A DNA stretch of 64,000 bases, taken from positions 108,709,591 through 108,773,590 of the forward strand of contig NC_035436.2 of the NCBI RefSeq assembly GCF_002127325.2, given 5' to 3'. This document shows positions 1-10,162 of this stretch, piece by piece. The notes under the pieces are model-generated. The model ran no database searches, had not been told where the DNA came from, and worked only from the letters and a program-made list of their open reading frames with translations. Within the stretch, counting starts at the first letter, position 1. Each line of letters opens with the position of its first letter. Origin of the DNA: Helianthus annuus. Taxonomy: Eukaryota; Streptophyta; Magnoliopsida; Asterales; Asteraceae. The translations under genes and the position numbers were made by a program.

Positions 1-540
1 TCACTCAAGGCCATGGGGGTGATTGTAGAGTTAGATAGGGGGGATAGGTTGAGGGGGCTGAATAACGAGGTCTGGGACCCGTTACCCCCACTTCCATCAG
101 ACGAAGAGGATGTAGAAATGCAGGAGCAGCACGCAGTTCAGCAGCACGGACCGCACACACCACCACACCAGACACCGCCGCATGAGCCGCAGCACCATGA
201 GTACCACCAGCATCAGGATTGGCCTGAGTTTTATCAGCAGTTCCAGCAGATGCGTGTTACGCAGGAGCAACATGGTACCTACATCGACCAGATTAGGACT
301 AGCCAGGACCAGATCCGGGCTAGTCAGGATCAGCTCAGGGCCACTCAGGATCAGCTTAGGCATAGCCAGGAGAGCTTATACTAGGGGGTGAGTGCCGGAT
401 TTTCATACCTATTCGGAGAGATGCACCATGCATATCCCGACTACTTTCAGCACCCTCCACAGTTCCCACCATGGAACCCACCTGGTTATGGCGATGCGGG
501 CCCATCCTTCACGAGAGACGATGATGGTGATGACGAGTAG
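1..540 (+). pseudogene. G: C-terminal part of an extra (non gag-pol) ORF, Athila-like element
   Basis: The frame is already open at base 1, so the protein starts upstream of the window. It runs to a TAG at 538-540, with one in-frame TAG at 382-384. The visible part has an acidic stretch (LPSDEEDVEM), a His/Gln/Pro-rich stretch, then a heptad-like tract repeating DQIRASQ/DQLRATQ that looks like a coiled coil. After the internal stop the same frame encodes an aromatic/proline-rich tail (YPDYFQHPPQFPPWNPP) and an acidic end (DDDGDDE). Its position, about 1.7 kb before a PPT and 3' LTR, suits the extra ORF found downstream of pol in Athila-type elements, or the 'putative plant transposon protein' family. 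I recognise the style rather than a defined domain, so function is unknown. Continuity of composition across 382-384 suggests a recent nonsense change. Confidence 0.5.
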
Positions 541-880
541 GAGATGGTGGTGATGTTCGTTAGTTGTTTTTATTATTTCAGTACTTGTCATTTCGGGTGT
601 TCTTTTTGCTTAGTATTTCAAACACCCTCGGATTGTATTTTATTTTCAAAACATTTTACTTTACGTTATATCTTTGTTTGGATTGATAGTATTTATGTAT
701 ATTATGGTTGATTTGTGATTTTTCTGTTTCTGTTCTATTTTGGTGCACATGTGACATACTTGCAGGTTTTGGGCTATTGGATTTTGGACCGGAGCACGTG
801 ACAGATACAGCTTCGGAAGTCTCGTTCATCAACATCATCTTGAGGGGAGTATTGTTATCCTTTTCTCTATATATCGGGTC

Positions 881-921
881 TCGCATTGGGGACAATGCGA
901 AGTTCAAGTGTGGGGAGGGGG
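881..921 (+). promoter_or_regulatory. G: internal hairpin followed by PPT-like purine tract
   Basis: A perfect 8-bp stem (TCGCATTG at 881-888 with CAATGCGA at 893-900) encloses the tetraloop GGGA. Six bases later comes AGTGTGGGGAGGGGG (907-921), which matches the purine tract at the 3' LTR (2206-2219) over AGTGTGGGGAG. It may be a second plus-strand priming site or the relic of a duplicated PPT. Confidence 0.6.
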
Positions 922-956
922 TTAACTTTGTTAACTTTGTTAACTTTGTTAACTTT
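921..956 (+). repeat. Tandem repeat, 9 bp x 4
   Basis: GTTAACTTT is repeated four times without error, starting directly at the end of the internal purine tract. A short simple-sequence expansion. Confidence 0.9.
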
Positions 957-2180
957 GTTTGTCCTCAATAAAAAAAAAATTTCAGAAAAATCATTCAAAA
1001 ATACCTGTATTTTGTATATATTTTAGTAAATAAACCGGTTGGTTGTGTTTTAGAAAACTTCGGACTTGATAAAAAGAACTCGACAAGCAAAATATTTTTG
1101 AAAAAGGAATCCGGAAAGCGTGACAAACAAAGAAAGAATTACATGATTGTTTTCACACTTTTACCTATTCCATCCGTTACGTGAGCATATTTGAGCCTAT
1201 TGTTATATATTTGTTCATTTCGGATATAGGAGTGAGCCGGATGTTATGTGTAATTTAGAATTTGTCACTAGTATGCTTGTTAAGACCATGAGCTTGTGGA
1301 TTTGTGTAAAAGTGATAGAGGCACTTAGATTACCCCTTTGTTGTAAACCTTGTTCTTTGTGTTGTGTTCCCCGTTCACCTTATATTACCCTTTAGGATTA
1401 ACCATGTCGAGCCTTCCCGTTTACCTTTGTTTACCCACATTATCGCCCACTTAGCCAAATTTAGCCTTTATATGTTTTAAACCCCTTTTTAGTGTTAAAA
1501 CTCGGACAAAATAATCGTTTAACTAGCGTTTGTTTCAGTTTTTTTTTTGTATAATTAGTATGTTAAAAAAAAACAGGAAATAAAAACCCTAAAATAGGGT
1601 GAAGTTGATAAAAATCGAGCAATTTTGAATGCTTAAATGTTAAAATTTCGTTGATAAGCTCGATTGCGCAATAGTCGCCTTTTTAAGGCATTTGCATGTA
1701 TAGTTGTATACTTTGTTGCTAGTTAAACGCTACTATCGAGTTTTAACCATTTTCGCCACTTTATATGTCTACTTCCATACCCTTCGCCCAAGCCTAACGT
1801 TACAACCCGTAAAGACCTCTTGATTTACACTTATTTGCATGTTAGTTGGTGGAGACGAGATCTTATGACAAGCTTATGATATTGCATATTTCATTGACGA
1901 GGTATTGAGTGTGTGCACATACACATTTTATGTATGTTTCATAAATAAAACCGAGTGTGTGTGAACATTTTGAGTCGTGTGAAGATTAACATGTTGAGTC
2001 AATTAAATGTGAAGTCACGGCTTTTTGGTTGTCACTTTATAATTGCATATGCTTGTTGTGTTTGAGTCTTTTGATGTTGTCTTTCGACAAACCGGCTAAC
2101 CGTTTATAGTAGTTTTCAATAAAATAGTGTGTAAATTATCGTTCTTGTTTGTTTCTGTCTTTTATTGCTTTTTAGTTCAG

Positions 2181-2219
2181 CTTGCTTGAGGACAAGCAAG
2201 GTTCCAGTGTGGGGAGATT
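2181..2219 (+). promoter_or_regulatory. G: hairpin and polypurine tract before the 3' LTR
   Basis: A perfect 8-bp stem (CTTGCTTG at 2181-2188 with CAAGCAAG at 2193-2200) encloses the loop AGGA. After five bases comes AGTGTGGGGAGATT, ending where the LTR begins with TGATA. This is the standard place for the PPT that primes plus-strand synthesis. The hairpin has the same geometry as 881-900 but a different stem sequence. Confidence 0.75.
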
Positions 2220-4121
2220 TGATATTCGCTAATTTACATATATTTTAGTCCCCCGTTTTACCCCTATTTTATGCGTTTTCGGCAGTAAAACCATCATTCG
2301 GATACTTAATTATCTACATTTTTGTTTACAGGCCTAAAACAGCATACCAGACAAGATGATAGTGAAAACGAAGACTTTCCGGACAAAACGACGAAGCTGC
2401 GAAACTTCTGTTAGAAAACTGACCTGGCGTGTGGAATGGTCGTGCCACCTGATGCACGACCGTGCGTCTCCAATGATTCATGAATAGCCCGACAGTGAAC
2501 GAAGGTGCAACTCCGCGTGCAAGGCATTGAAGGCCAACCCGGAAACGCACGGTCGTTCCATATCTTGCACCCCGTGCGGTTCCGACGATCCAACAAAACC
2601 TCGGAACAGAACGACCTATGCAACCAGGCGTGCAACAAGGACTCGGAACAGAACGACCGTGCCACATGAGGAACGGTCGTGCCATATCGAATCTGGTCAA
2701 CGATCTGCTGATGTGACGCAGCATGGTGGACCACCACCAATAATTGCTTAAAGTGCACGGTCGTGCGATTGGAGAACGACCGTGCGACAGCAAAAAAGCA
2801 TAAAAACAGAACAGAACCATTCTGTTAGTAACTCTGGAATTTTGGAGAGCTTTGCAGGCGATTTTGAGGCTCCGAAGGCTTCTGCTTTCACTCGGATTCA
2901 AGCCATATTGCCCGGTTTTGCTCATTTACTATCCGGATTCTTAATCTTGTGCTTGTTTATGGTTTGGATTTCTAATCTTTCCAGAATTTTGTTAATGTTT
3001 CAAGCATTTAGATTAATATTTATGTATTATTGTAGCCTTAGGGCAAAAACACAACAATCCCTTGCTTGATTATAGTCATTAGTATGTTAATCTTTGTTTG
3101 TAATGACATTTTGAAGTATTTTCTATGATTAACTTTGATGATTAGTTTGCAACCTTGTTATTGATATTAATTTCTTGATTATAAGTAATTGTGTTGGATG
3201 ATTGGTACTTGGTTAGTTAAGATAGTTGAAAAATAAAGCTTAATTAATCACGTATTAGTAAACTTTTAATTTGGTTAACTAGTTTGACTTGGTTAAAATG
3301 TGGGCACCATGATACTAGAAATGGTTAGTGGTTTAATAAAATGTAATTATTGTTAATCAAGAAAGCTTGCCCTCACGGAAGGACTCTAACGGGTTAGATG
3401 GTGTTTTATGAATTCTTGCCATGATTGGTTAGCTTAGTTAGTAGTTTCGGCCAAAATTGCTATCTTGGTGAATTTATGTGCAAGATTTGTAAAATGAACT
3501 CGGTTGTGATTTAATCTAGTTTACGCTTGTCTCGGTGGTTGCATTGTGTTTATCGGTGTCGCTTTCGTTGATTAAGTGAGGTTAGAAAACTCCTAACGGA
3601 TGACTAACTTATTTTTAGGAGATTTTTGTAGACATTAATCATTTACACGTTAAAGAACAATTTTAGGTGGTTAAAGTGTGTTTATCGTTTTAACTTTCCG
3701 AATGATTGTCATGTTAGGATTCCCGAAAGGGATACTAATTGTCTTAAATTAGAAAATTGACCGAATACTTCTAGTGCCAAAACTGACTTAGATGACATGC
3801 TTTGGTTGTGTATTAAGCAAGGCTATTTATATATAATCTACTATGTTTTATAAATATTTGTTTATGCTTACTTTAGTTTAATTAAAAACCAAACAACTTA
3901 TGTTTTTACCGGTAATTTAATGACAAAGGTCTAGTATTATTTCTCCGCCCATTTCCGTGGATCGATACTTGGTTCTTACCGATACTTTATTACATATATG
4001 ACGGGGTACACTTGCCTCTTTCGTGTGTGTTTTGATGTAAAAGTAATAATCACTTTTATAAATTTAAAACCAAATCGTGTGTAATTTCATTGTAAAAATA
4101 TGTATAGTCGCGCACGTACTA
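2220..4121 (+). mobile_element. G: 3' LTR of Athila-like element
   Basis: The left end is fixed by the PPT and the TGATA start. The right end is inferred from where homology to the B/S LTR family resumes (GTATGTTAAG at 4122, compare 12241), so the last few bases are uncertain (a CA also occurs at 4113-4114). The length is about 1.9 kb. The 5' half holds a cluster of GC-rich palindromes (2432-2790); the rest is AT-rich with no credible ORF. A possible TATA-like stretch lies near 3827. The 5' LTR lies outside the window. G sits inside the 3' LTR of element B. Confidence 0.7.
2432..2790. repeat. Cluster of GC-rich palindromic words (GGTCGTGC / GCACGACC)
   Basis: The word CGGTCGTGC or its reverse complement recurs about ten times in 360 bp, often as inverted pairs. 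Examples are GGTCGTGC with GCACGACC near 2437-2460, and CACGGTCGT with ACGACCGTG near 2757-2790. The surrounding LTR is AT-rich. Such phrase-like palindromes are familiar in some plant gypsy LTRs; their role is unknown. Confidence 0.7.
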
Positions 4122-4345
4122 GTATGTTAAGCCTATTTCACTATTCCGGAGTGTTCGTTGCATTAAACTGGGTATATTTACGCATCAGTGCACGTATAAC
4201 CCTCCAGAAAGCGATTTAAAGCTTGGGATCGAACAAGAATTGATATGTGCAAACGATACACATATTTTTACAAATACCAAGTATGAAATACAATATTTCA
4301 TTGGTTTGGTATTTCTTTGATGGTTGAAGTGACACAGGTGTCACA
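4122..4345 (-). mobile_element. B: remaining end of 3' LTR
   Basis: Matches base for base, with few changes, the last 225 bp of the intact solo LTR S (12241-12464), including the shared end GTGACACAGRTGTCACA. It is followed at once by the B polypurine tract, so it is the start (in element sense) of B's 3' LTR. The other part lies left of element G, outside the window. Confidence 0.8.
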
Positions 4346-4361
4346 GTCTCCCCTACTTTAG
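4346..4361 (-). promoter_or_regulatory. B: polypurine tract
   Basis: Read on the minus strand, CTAAAGTAGGGGAGAC abuts the LTR start TGTGACA. The same tract stands at A's 3' LTR (16428-16443), which supports both assignments. Confidence 0.8.
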
Positions 4362-4540
4362 GAAATTTCGTCCCGAAATTTAATTTTAGAGGAAACTTGT
4401 GAAGACAGCTGTGATGGTTTCGCTTTCAAATGAATCCATTGATCCCTAAGTAAAACTATGGGCCATGTTAGGATTCTTAGCGAAATTGTCAACCCTCAAA
4501 GTGAAGTCCTTGTAGTAACAAAACATGGAGTTTCGAACTA
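4362..4540 (-). pseudogene. B: relic of integrase C-terminus / chromodomain
   Basis: Nucleotide similarity to the chromodomain segment of element A (16463-16645) is visible, for example GGGCCATGTTAGGATTC near 4460 against GGGCCACGTTTGGATTC in A. No open frame survives. In Tekay-type chromoviruses the chromodomain closes the Pol polyprotein and directs integration to heterochromatin. Here only the trace remains. Confidence 0.5.
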
Positions 4541-4679
4541 CGGACAGAAGAACGTTTCTTATGAAGACTTGTCATAGGAAACTTGTGTGTGCTTGAAATC
4601 AGATTTGGGGAAAGACATTGGTCAAGGTTTAGGACTTCTAGTAACTTAAATAACGCTACGTTCGCAATGTAATAAGGAA

Positions 4680-4718
4680 CACTTATATATAGGAAGTACC
4701 AGCGGCGTATCCACCATG
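4680..4718 (-). promoter_or_regulatory. LTR-type TATA module inside B's internal region
   Basis: A 39-bp block (minus strand: TATA box CTATATATAAG preceded by GTACTTC and GCCGCTGG) is nearly identical to blocks in B's 5' LTR (8050-8088) and in solo LTR S (9414-9452). Flanking sequence diverges quickly. Whether this is a stray LTR piece or a kept module is not clear. Confidence 0.5.
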
Positions 4719-4912
4719 CCCCTTCTACATTGCTCTCGTATCGTCGTTCTTGTCACTATAGGTCTTAACACATGACAAAACTTTCTGTGGTTTCTGTGCA
4801 CTGAATTCAATAATTATGTATGCATCCATAATACGCAATTCCTTGCACAGTCCGCACAGTTCATTTCATAATGCGTAGGGAACAAATCAATTGAATAAAC
4901 ATGAAGTGATTT

Positions 4913-5065
4913 GACTAGACCACCAAAGGATCTTTTTAAGTAGATCAACGAACGAACTTTTTAACTAGATCAACACATGATCTTCTTAACTAGACCGTTG
5001 TATAATCTCCTTAAATAGACCACTTAAGGGATCTTTTCAATTATATCATCACATGATAATCCTAT
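4913..5065. repeat. Tandem repeat, 25 bp, at least 5 degenerate units
   Basis: The word TAGAYC recurs at 4916, 4941, 4966, 4991 and 5016, exactly 25 bp apart, with a further degenerate unit at 5042. Each unit ends in a T-rich CTTNTTAA tract. A related stray unit (CTAGACCACTCAAGG) lies near 5092. Confidence 0.75.
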
Positions 5066-5679
5066 CCAGATTTTCAAATCAATATGTTTAACTAGACCAC
5101 TCAAGGGGTCCAATATTTGAATAGTACTTTAAAACCCAAGGGACTTTAACTACAACATAGAAGTCCATTAAGGATTCAAGATAGTACCTTTAGAGATCCT
5201 ACTATGAATCCCTCATATGAGATATGGAAGATTCTACGAGGATTTGGATGGATCACATAGAAACACAAAACATATAAGAAAACACATAAGCACATAATCA
5301 CATAATTAGTTAACTTGATCTTTAATTTGTTATCTTTGGGCACGGATAATTAAAGCACACCCGGAATCCAATCCGTGGATTTCATTTGGCACTTTAATCA
5401 TTTTCAAGAATCTATCTATGGAGATAGAAAGATCTTCAATAGGAGTTTGGCTTTGTTTCTTAAAAGAAACGAGCGTTTAAGGTTCTTGGGGAGATCACAA
5501 GTGATCATAAAAATGACAGAACCACACGAGTAGTTTGTCTTTGTGTTGACATCATAAGGTTGCATCAATCATTTATACAATTGCATTAGTTCAAAAATAA
5601 AATCCACAAATTTTTATTTATATAACAACCGCATTGTCTTTAAATGTTAAAAGATAACAACCAGAGGAATTACAAAACA

Positions 5680-6825
5680 CTAATTGTTCACTGCTGCATC
5701 ATTGTTCACGTTTGCCTCATTGATGTTAAACACTCGTCCACGCGCTGGAGGTATGTTAACAAGTCTTGGGCAATTGTTTCTATAGTGAGTAAGGTCACCA
5801 CAGTAATAACATGACCCCGGTGGGAACCGTGCTTGAACAACAGCAGGGTTTGCAGCAGCTTGATTTACATAACGGCAAACATTGATCAAATGTCTCAACC
5901 GCCCACAGTGGGTACATTTGTGACACTCCTCTTGCTATAGATGATGACGGTTGCATTTATTGCACAAAGGTGCGGTACCAACATAGTTTTGCCTTTTGCG
6001 AGGTTGTGCTGGCTGGTTTGGTGCAACCTGTTTGTCTTGAGCAGTTATGGCGCAGTTTTGAGAGGCTTTGTGCTTGTTCTTCTTGGATACCTCAACCTAT
6101 TTTTCCTTTGGCTCTGCTTGAGCAGTCTTGTCAGATGGTCTTGGGTCGCCTTTTCGAAAAAGCTTACCCTTCCTGATATGGGATTCAGTTAGGGTGGCAG
6201 ACAATTCAATGGCTTGTCTAACAGTAGTAGGGTTGCTGCCAGTAACGATATCCTGAACTAAGTCAGGAAGACCATCAATGTACTTCTTGATTGCCTTATC
6301 CACAGGCGTAACCATAGCAGGACATAACAGGCTCAATTCCTCATAACGGTCAGTATAGGCTCGATGTTCACCACTATCTTGCTTCAGGTCATCAAATTCC
6401 CTTTCTAAAGCTCTCAATTCATGACGAGGACAAAACTCCCTCATCATAAGAGCCCTAAGCTCAGCCCAAGTCTGTGCTAATGCAACCTCAGCACCACGGT
6501 CCCTCATAACTCAGTTCCACCACTTAAGAGCCCTCATCTGAAACACACTGGAGGCAAACTCGACTTTCTGATTTTCAGGACACTGAACGTGACGAAACGT
6601 ACTCTCAATGCTCTCGAACCACTGTAGGAGCCCAGTTGCTCCTTTAAAACCACTAAACTTGAGTGGGTTAGCTAAATTGAAGCTTTTGAAATTGCATGAA
6701 GCATTCTGGTTATTGTTGGCTTGGTTCACTTGAGCAATAATATCGGGGAGTACAGCAGCCATATGTTGTGCCATAATATGTGCCATTTCGGCATTTGGTA
6801 ACGGATTTTCGCGTCGAGGAGGCAT
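5680..6825 (-). pseudogene. gag: B: gag with nucleocapsid zinc knuckles, interrupted
   Basis: The frame starts at the ATG at 6825 (MPPRR), a start shared with element A's gag, and stays in one frame to 5680. It is broken by stops after WWN (about 6508-6510), after PKEK (about 6094-6096) and near 5938. The capsid-like core is clear: LKFSGFKGATGLLQWFESIE, ALKWW, MREFCPRHELRALEREFD, YEELSLLCPAMV, TVRQAIELSATLTE. It is followed by a basic stretch and CCHC knuckles (CTHCGRLRHLINVC and CYYCGDLTHYRNNC, both C-x2-C-x4-H-x4-C). Gag forms the virus-like particle and binds the RNA. Protease should follow but the frame stops and pol is absent. Confidence 0.8.
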
Positions 6826-7412
6826 TCTAAAAGGGGAAACAGGAAGGGAAAACAAGTGAGAGGATTAGACGAAAAGAATGAGATGAAACAAAATTGATGA
6901 AAGCAAAGATGGTAGTCATTTGTTTGTTACCACAAAGCAACAAACGACACACGGTGATTAAATCAAGTAAATGGGTCAAAAATAATGTATCGCGAAGACA
7001 TGCTCGCCTATAAGTGGACACTCAACCCAAGAGTTCCTAGGTAAGAGTGACTGGTCCGATACTGCGGATTTGTACGAACACTCTAGCCTTAGACAGAAAA
7101 CCCAGGGTACAGGCACCCACCCTTCCAGTTTGCACGTGTTCACATTATTTAGACAAAAACTTTGACGGGATTTTGAAAACTTAAAGGGTTCAAAACCTTA
7201 TAATAAATCATCCTAGAACAGATGATTGGTTTTCAAAGCGGAAACGAAATTTGTGTTCTTATTGTGGTTGTCACCTAAAGATAGGCGGCGATATTGTTTT
7301 AAAACTAAACACAAGATAACTTGTGTTAGGGTCCTAGGAAGGTTATAGTCTAGGTCAAAGCATTACTAATAACCTAATTCCCTGTAACCATTGGCTCTGA
7401 TACCAACTTTTC
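6826..7412 (-). other. B: 5' leader with tRNA-iMet primer-binding site
   Basis: Untranslated leader between 5' LTR and gag. The PBS is TGGTATCAGAGCCA on the minus strand (7392-7405), complementary to the 3' end of plant initiator tRNA-Met, 7 bases from the LTR end. A block at about 7010-7180 is strongly conserved with the leader of element A (21050-21225), although the two elements' LTR interiors differ. No ORF. Confidence 0.75.
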
Positions 7413-8049
7413 TATCACACCCCGACCACGTAAAACAACAAAACGTGGCGGAAACGTCGGGGAGTGTTGTAACAGAATCATTGTTTCATAACCATGGAAT
7501 AAACAATTTCGTTTTATTGAATTAATGAACTCATTGTTTTAATACAATCAAATAAGTACAACTATTATCTTTCAAATTTTAAAGTCGCTAAGGCACGAGT
7601 CCATCCTATGTATAGCATGCATCAACAATCATCACATAACAGCGCCTGAAACATGTGTAAAAATAGGTACGTCAGCATAAAAATGCATGTGAGATACATA
7701 GGTTTTATTGATTTTAGGATTCATGACTTATAAGTTTAAAGAAAAATGTTTAAGAAAAGTAGTCATGATCCTTGAAAAAGGTTTTCTTTTATAAATCATA
7801 CTAAAATATATAAGAAATCAGATGATATAAAATAATAACACATAGGTAATTAAATAACTAAGTAAAATAAGTTTGTATAAAATATATTGTTTGAAAAACA
7901 ATATTTTGATAAAAAAAGTTTATAGCATATATAAAAATATACTTTGGTTTTAAGAAAGTCGAGTAAGTAATATATTAAAATATATTTCAGTTCTAAAATC
8001 GTTAACCCAAGTGTACTAAATAACGCCACGGTATGTAATGTGATGAAAA

Positions 8050-8088
8050 CACTTATATATAAGAAGTACCAGCGGCGTATCTACCATG
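8050..8088 (-). promoter_or_regulatory. B: 5' LTR TATA promoter module
   Basis: On the minus strand the block carries TTATATATAAG flanked by sequence shared with 4680-4718 and 9414-9452. The position inside the LTR and the orientation fit the element's own promoter, with transcription running toward lower coordinates into the leader. Confidence 0.5.
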
Positions 8089-8226
8089 TTTTTATCACAT
8101 TACACCCGTCCCGTTATCTAAACACTAACCAAAACCCAATTGTTAAACAAATAGTATATTAATATACTTTAGTTGTTAAAAATAATAATTTTCAGTAGTA
8201 TATCAAAAGTATACTTTCGATTTAGA

Positions 8227-8344
8227 AATAACATATTAAACTATGCTTTGGTTTTGAAAATAACATATTAAACTATGCTTTGGTTTTGAAAATAACATAT
8301 TAAACTATGCTTTGGATTTTGAAAATAACATATCAAACTATGTT
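8227..8344. repeat. Tandem repeat, 32-33 bp, about 3.6 units
   Basis: AATAACATATTAAACTATGC starts units at 8227, 8259, 8291 and 8324. It is absent from the matching place in solo LTR S, so it expanded within this copy or subfamily. Confidence 0.85.
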
Positions 8345-9413
8345 TTAATGATTAACAAAATATATGTTGGTTTTGTACAGTATCACATATGAGAGCATAT
8401 CAAATTATACTTTTGGGAGTATAACTAAATATACCAAAATAATGTGATTTAAGAATTCATTCAGACCTAGTGCATCAAACCACACCTTTGAGACTATGGG
8501 GATACCACAAAGGAAATCCTATTTGGATGGAGAAATAAATTGGTTTCATACATTCCATGACAACAGGAATGGGGTGTCAAATCCTATAGTGCTATATCAT
8601 ACTACCAACCGGCCTGGTGAACCAAATAAGTACTATTCCAAACATTAATTTTATAATCTTTAAGAAAATTTTAGAGTTTAAACCATAAATAATCATTCAG
8701 TTTGTATAAAGATAAGTACTAGTATGTATAATCAATTATACTTTTGAAAACAAGAACATAACAAATAGGTACACATGTTTCACCCCAAAATAGTTGAAAA
8801 CAGTAAAAGAGGGGACTATGTACTCACTTGAGGGTGCTTAGAAGTCTTGAACTGTCACACCCCGACCACGTAAAACAACAAAACGTGGCGGAAACCTCGG
8901 GGAGTGTTGTAACAGAATCATTGTTTCATAACACATGGAAAATAGAAATGTTGATTTATTGATTAAAGAGTTACAATGTCTTAACAAACAAAGAAGTATA
9001 ACAAAAATTAACTAGTCTTGTATCTTTTATTGTCACTAAGGCCCCAAGTCCGCCTATGTGTATCTTGATTAATCCTATGCATCATCTCCTGAAACACATG
9101 TGAAAATAGGTACATCAGCATAAAAATGCCGGCGAGTACATAGCTTTTATTGATTTAGGATTCATGACTTATAAGTTTAGAAAAAGTTGTTTAACAAAAA
9201 TCAGTCATGATCCTTGTAAAATGTTTTGTTTTATAAATCGTTTGAAAAGCGATGATATATATGTATAGATAAAAGAATGAATTTGTATAATACAAACTGT
9301 TTTTGTAAAACAATGTCTTGTGAAAAATATGTTATTTGTGTAAAAACGTGTAAATCCAAATTGAATGATTTAAATAATGCTACGGCATGTAATATAATAC
9401 AAGCACTTATATA

Positions 9414-9452
9414 TAGGAAGTACCAGCGGCGTATCCACCATGCTTGTATCAC
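9414..9452 (-). promoter_or_regulatory. S: LTR TATA promoter module
   Basis: The minus strand carries CTATATATAAG within a 39-bp block shared with B (8050-8088) and with B's internal copy (4680-4718). It is about 3 kb into the LTR in element sense, which gives a long U3. Confidence 0.5.
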
Positions 9453-10003
9453 ATTACACACGCCTCGTTACTTAAATCACTTACCCAAACAAACCACCAA
9501 TGTAAATTGCCCATGTCTAAACCAATTTTCAAATGTCATTGTGAAAACCATGTCAAAGTGTCAATCATGTAATGTGTAAACAAAATGTCATGTATGGCAA
9601 GTGAAATATGTATCCACTAAACCATATGTAAAAATGCACAAAACAAAGTATTGAAGTAAAACTCAATTTAAATCAATGTTATGCTTTGTGGAAATGCATG
9701 CTATACTGATACAAACATTTATGCGGTATTGTGAAAATTCCATACATTCAAGCCTTGATATAGCAGGATAACCTTAGAGTAAAGGTTATCAAAAAGAAAT
9801 GTTTTCAGATTCGGTCATTCCATCCATCCAAACAAACCTAGGATTTTAGGAACGGGATTTGTCAAGTCCTATGGTACCATTACCTACTACCGAGCAGCGT
9901 GATCAATGTTAATGAATGTACATTGTCCCATTTAAACAAACTAAATGTCATACCAAAACGTAAGCATGTGATGTGATGTGAATGTACTAAATATGAACAA
10001 AAT

Positions 10004-10162
10004 GAACATACATAGCATGTGATGTGAAACAAATGTACTAAGTATGATGAACATACATAGCATGTGATATAAAACAAATGTACTAAGTATGATGAACATA
10101 CATAGCATGAAAAGGTAATGTAAAACAATGTACTAAGTATGCGCTAAACGAACATACATAGC
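10004..10162. repeat. Tandem repeat, about 45 bp, 3-4 units
   Basis: GAACATACATAGC starts units at 10004, 10049 and 10094, then at 10150 after an 11-bp expansion. A degenerate unit occurs near 10201. It lies in the solo LTR S only. Confidence 0.85.

Larger units (their letters stand above)
541..2180 (+). other. G: 3' non-coding region between extra ORF and 3' LTR
   Basis: No ORF of believable composition on either strand. The stretch is AT-rich. It holds an internal hairpin plus purine tract (881-921), a 9-bp tandem repeat (921-956) and several T or A homopolymer runs. A long non-coding tract before the 3' LTR is usual for Athila-like elements. Confidence 0.5.
4541..5679. other. B: non-coding filler where pol should be
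   Basis: No protease, RT, RNase H or integrase motif is found on either strand. The stretch holds a copy of the LTR promoter module (4680-4718) and a 25-bp tandem repeat (4913-5065). The rest is AT-rich and unassigned. It lies between the gag zinc knuckles and the chromodomain relic, so B is a pol-deleted derivative in which other sequence replaced pol. Confidence 0.5.
7413..8852 (-). mobile_element. B: 5' LTR, first segment
   Basis: Starts TATCACACCCCGACCACG, a one-base variant of the family end TGTCACACC. It follows the solo LTR S until CTTGAAC, where S itself is inserted. It contains the bulged U5 hairpin (7420-7462), the TATA module (8050-8088) and a 32-bp tandem repeat (8227-8344). The PBS lies just left. 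Confidence 0.8.

Noticed and set aside
921..956. GTTAACTTT repeat as a possible coding VNF repeat
   Set aside because: The ORF is accidental; the stretch is a simple tandem repeat beside a purine tract in non-coding DNA.
2527..3069. ORFs within G's LTR (2527-2751, 2782-3069 plus; 2326-2925 minus)
   Set aside because: They run through palindromic words in the LTR, overlap on both strands, and show no protein-like motif or codon bias.
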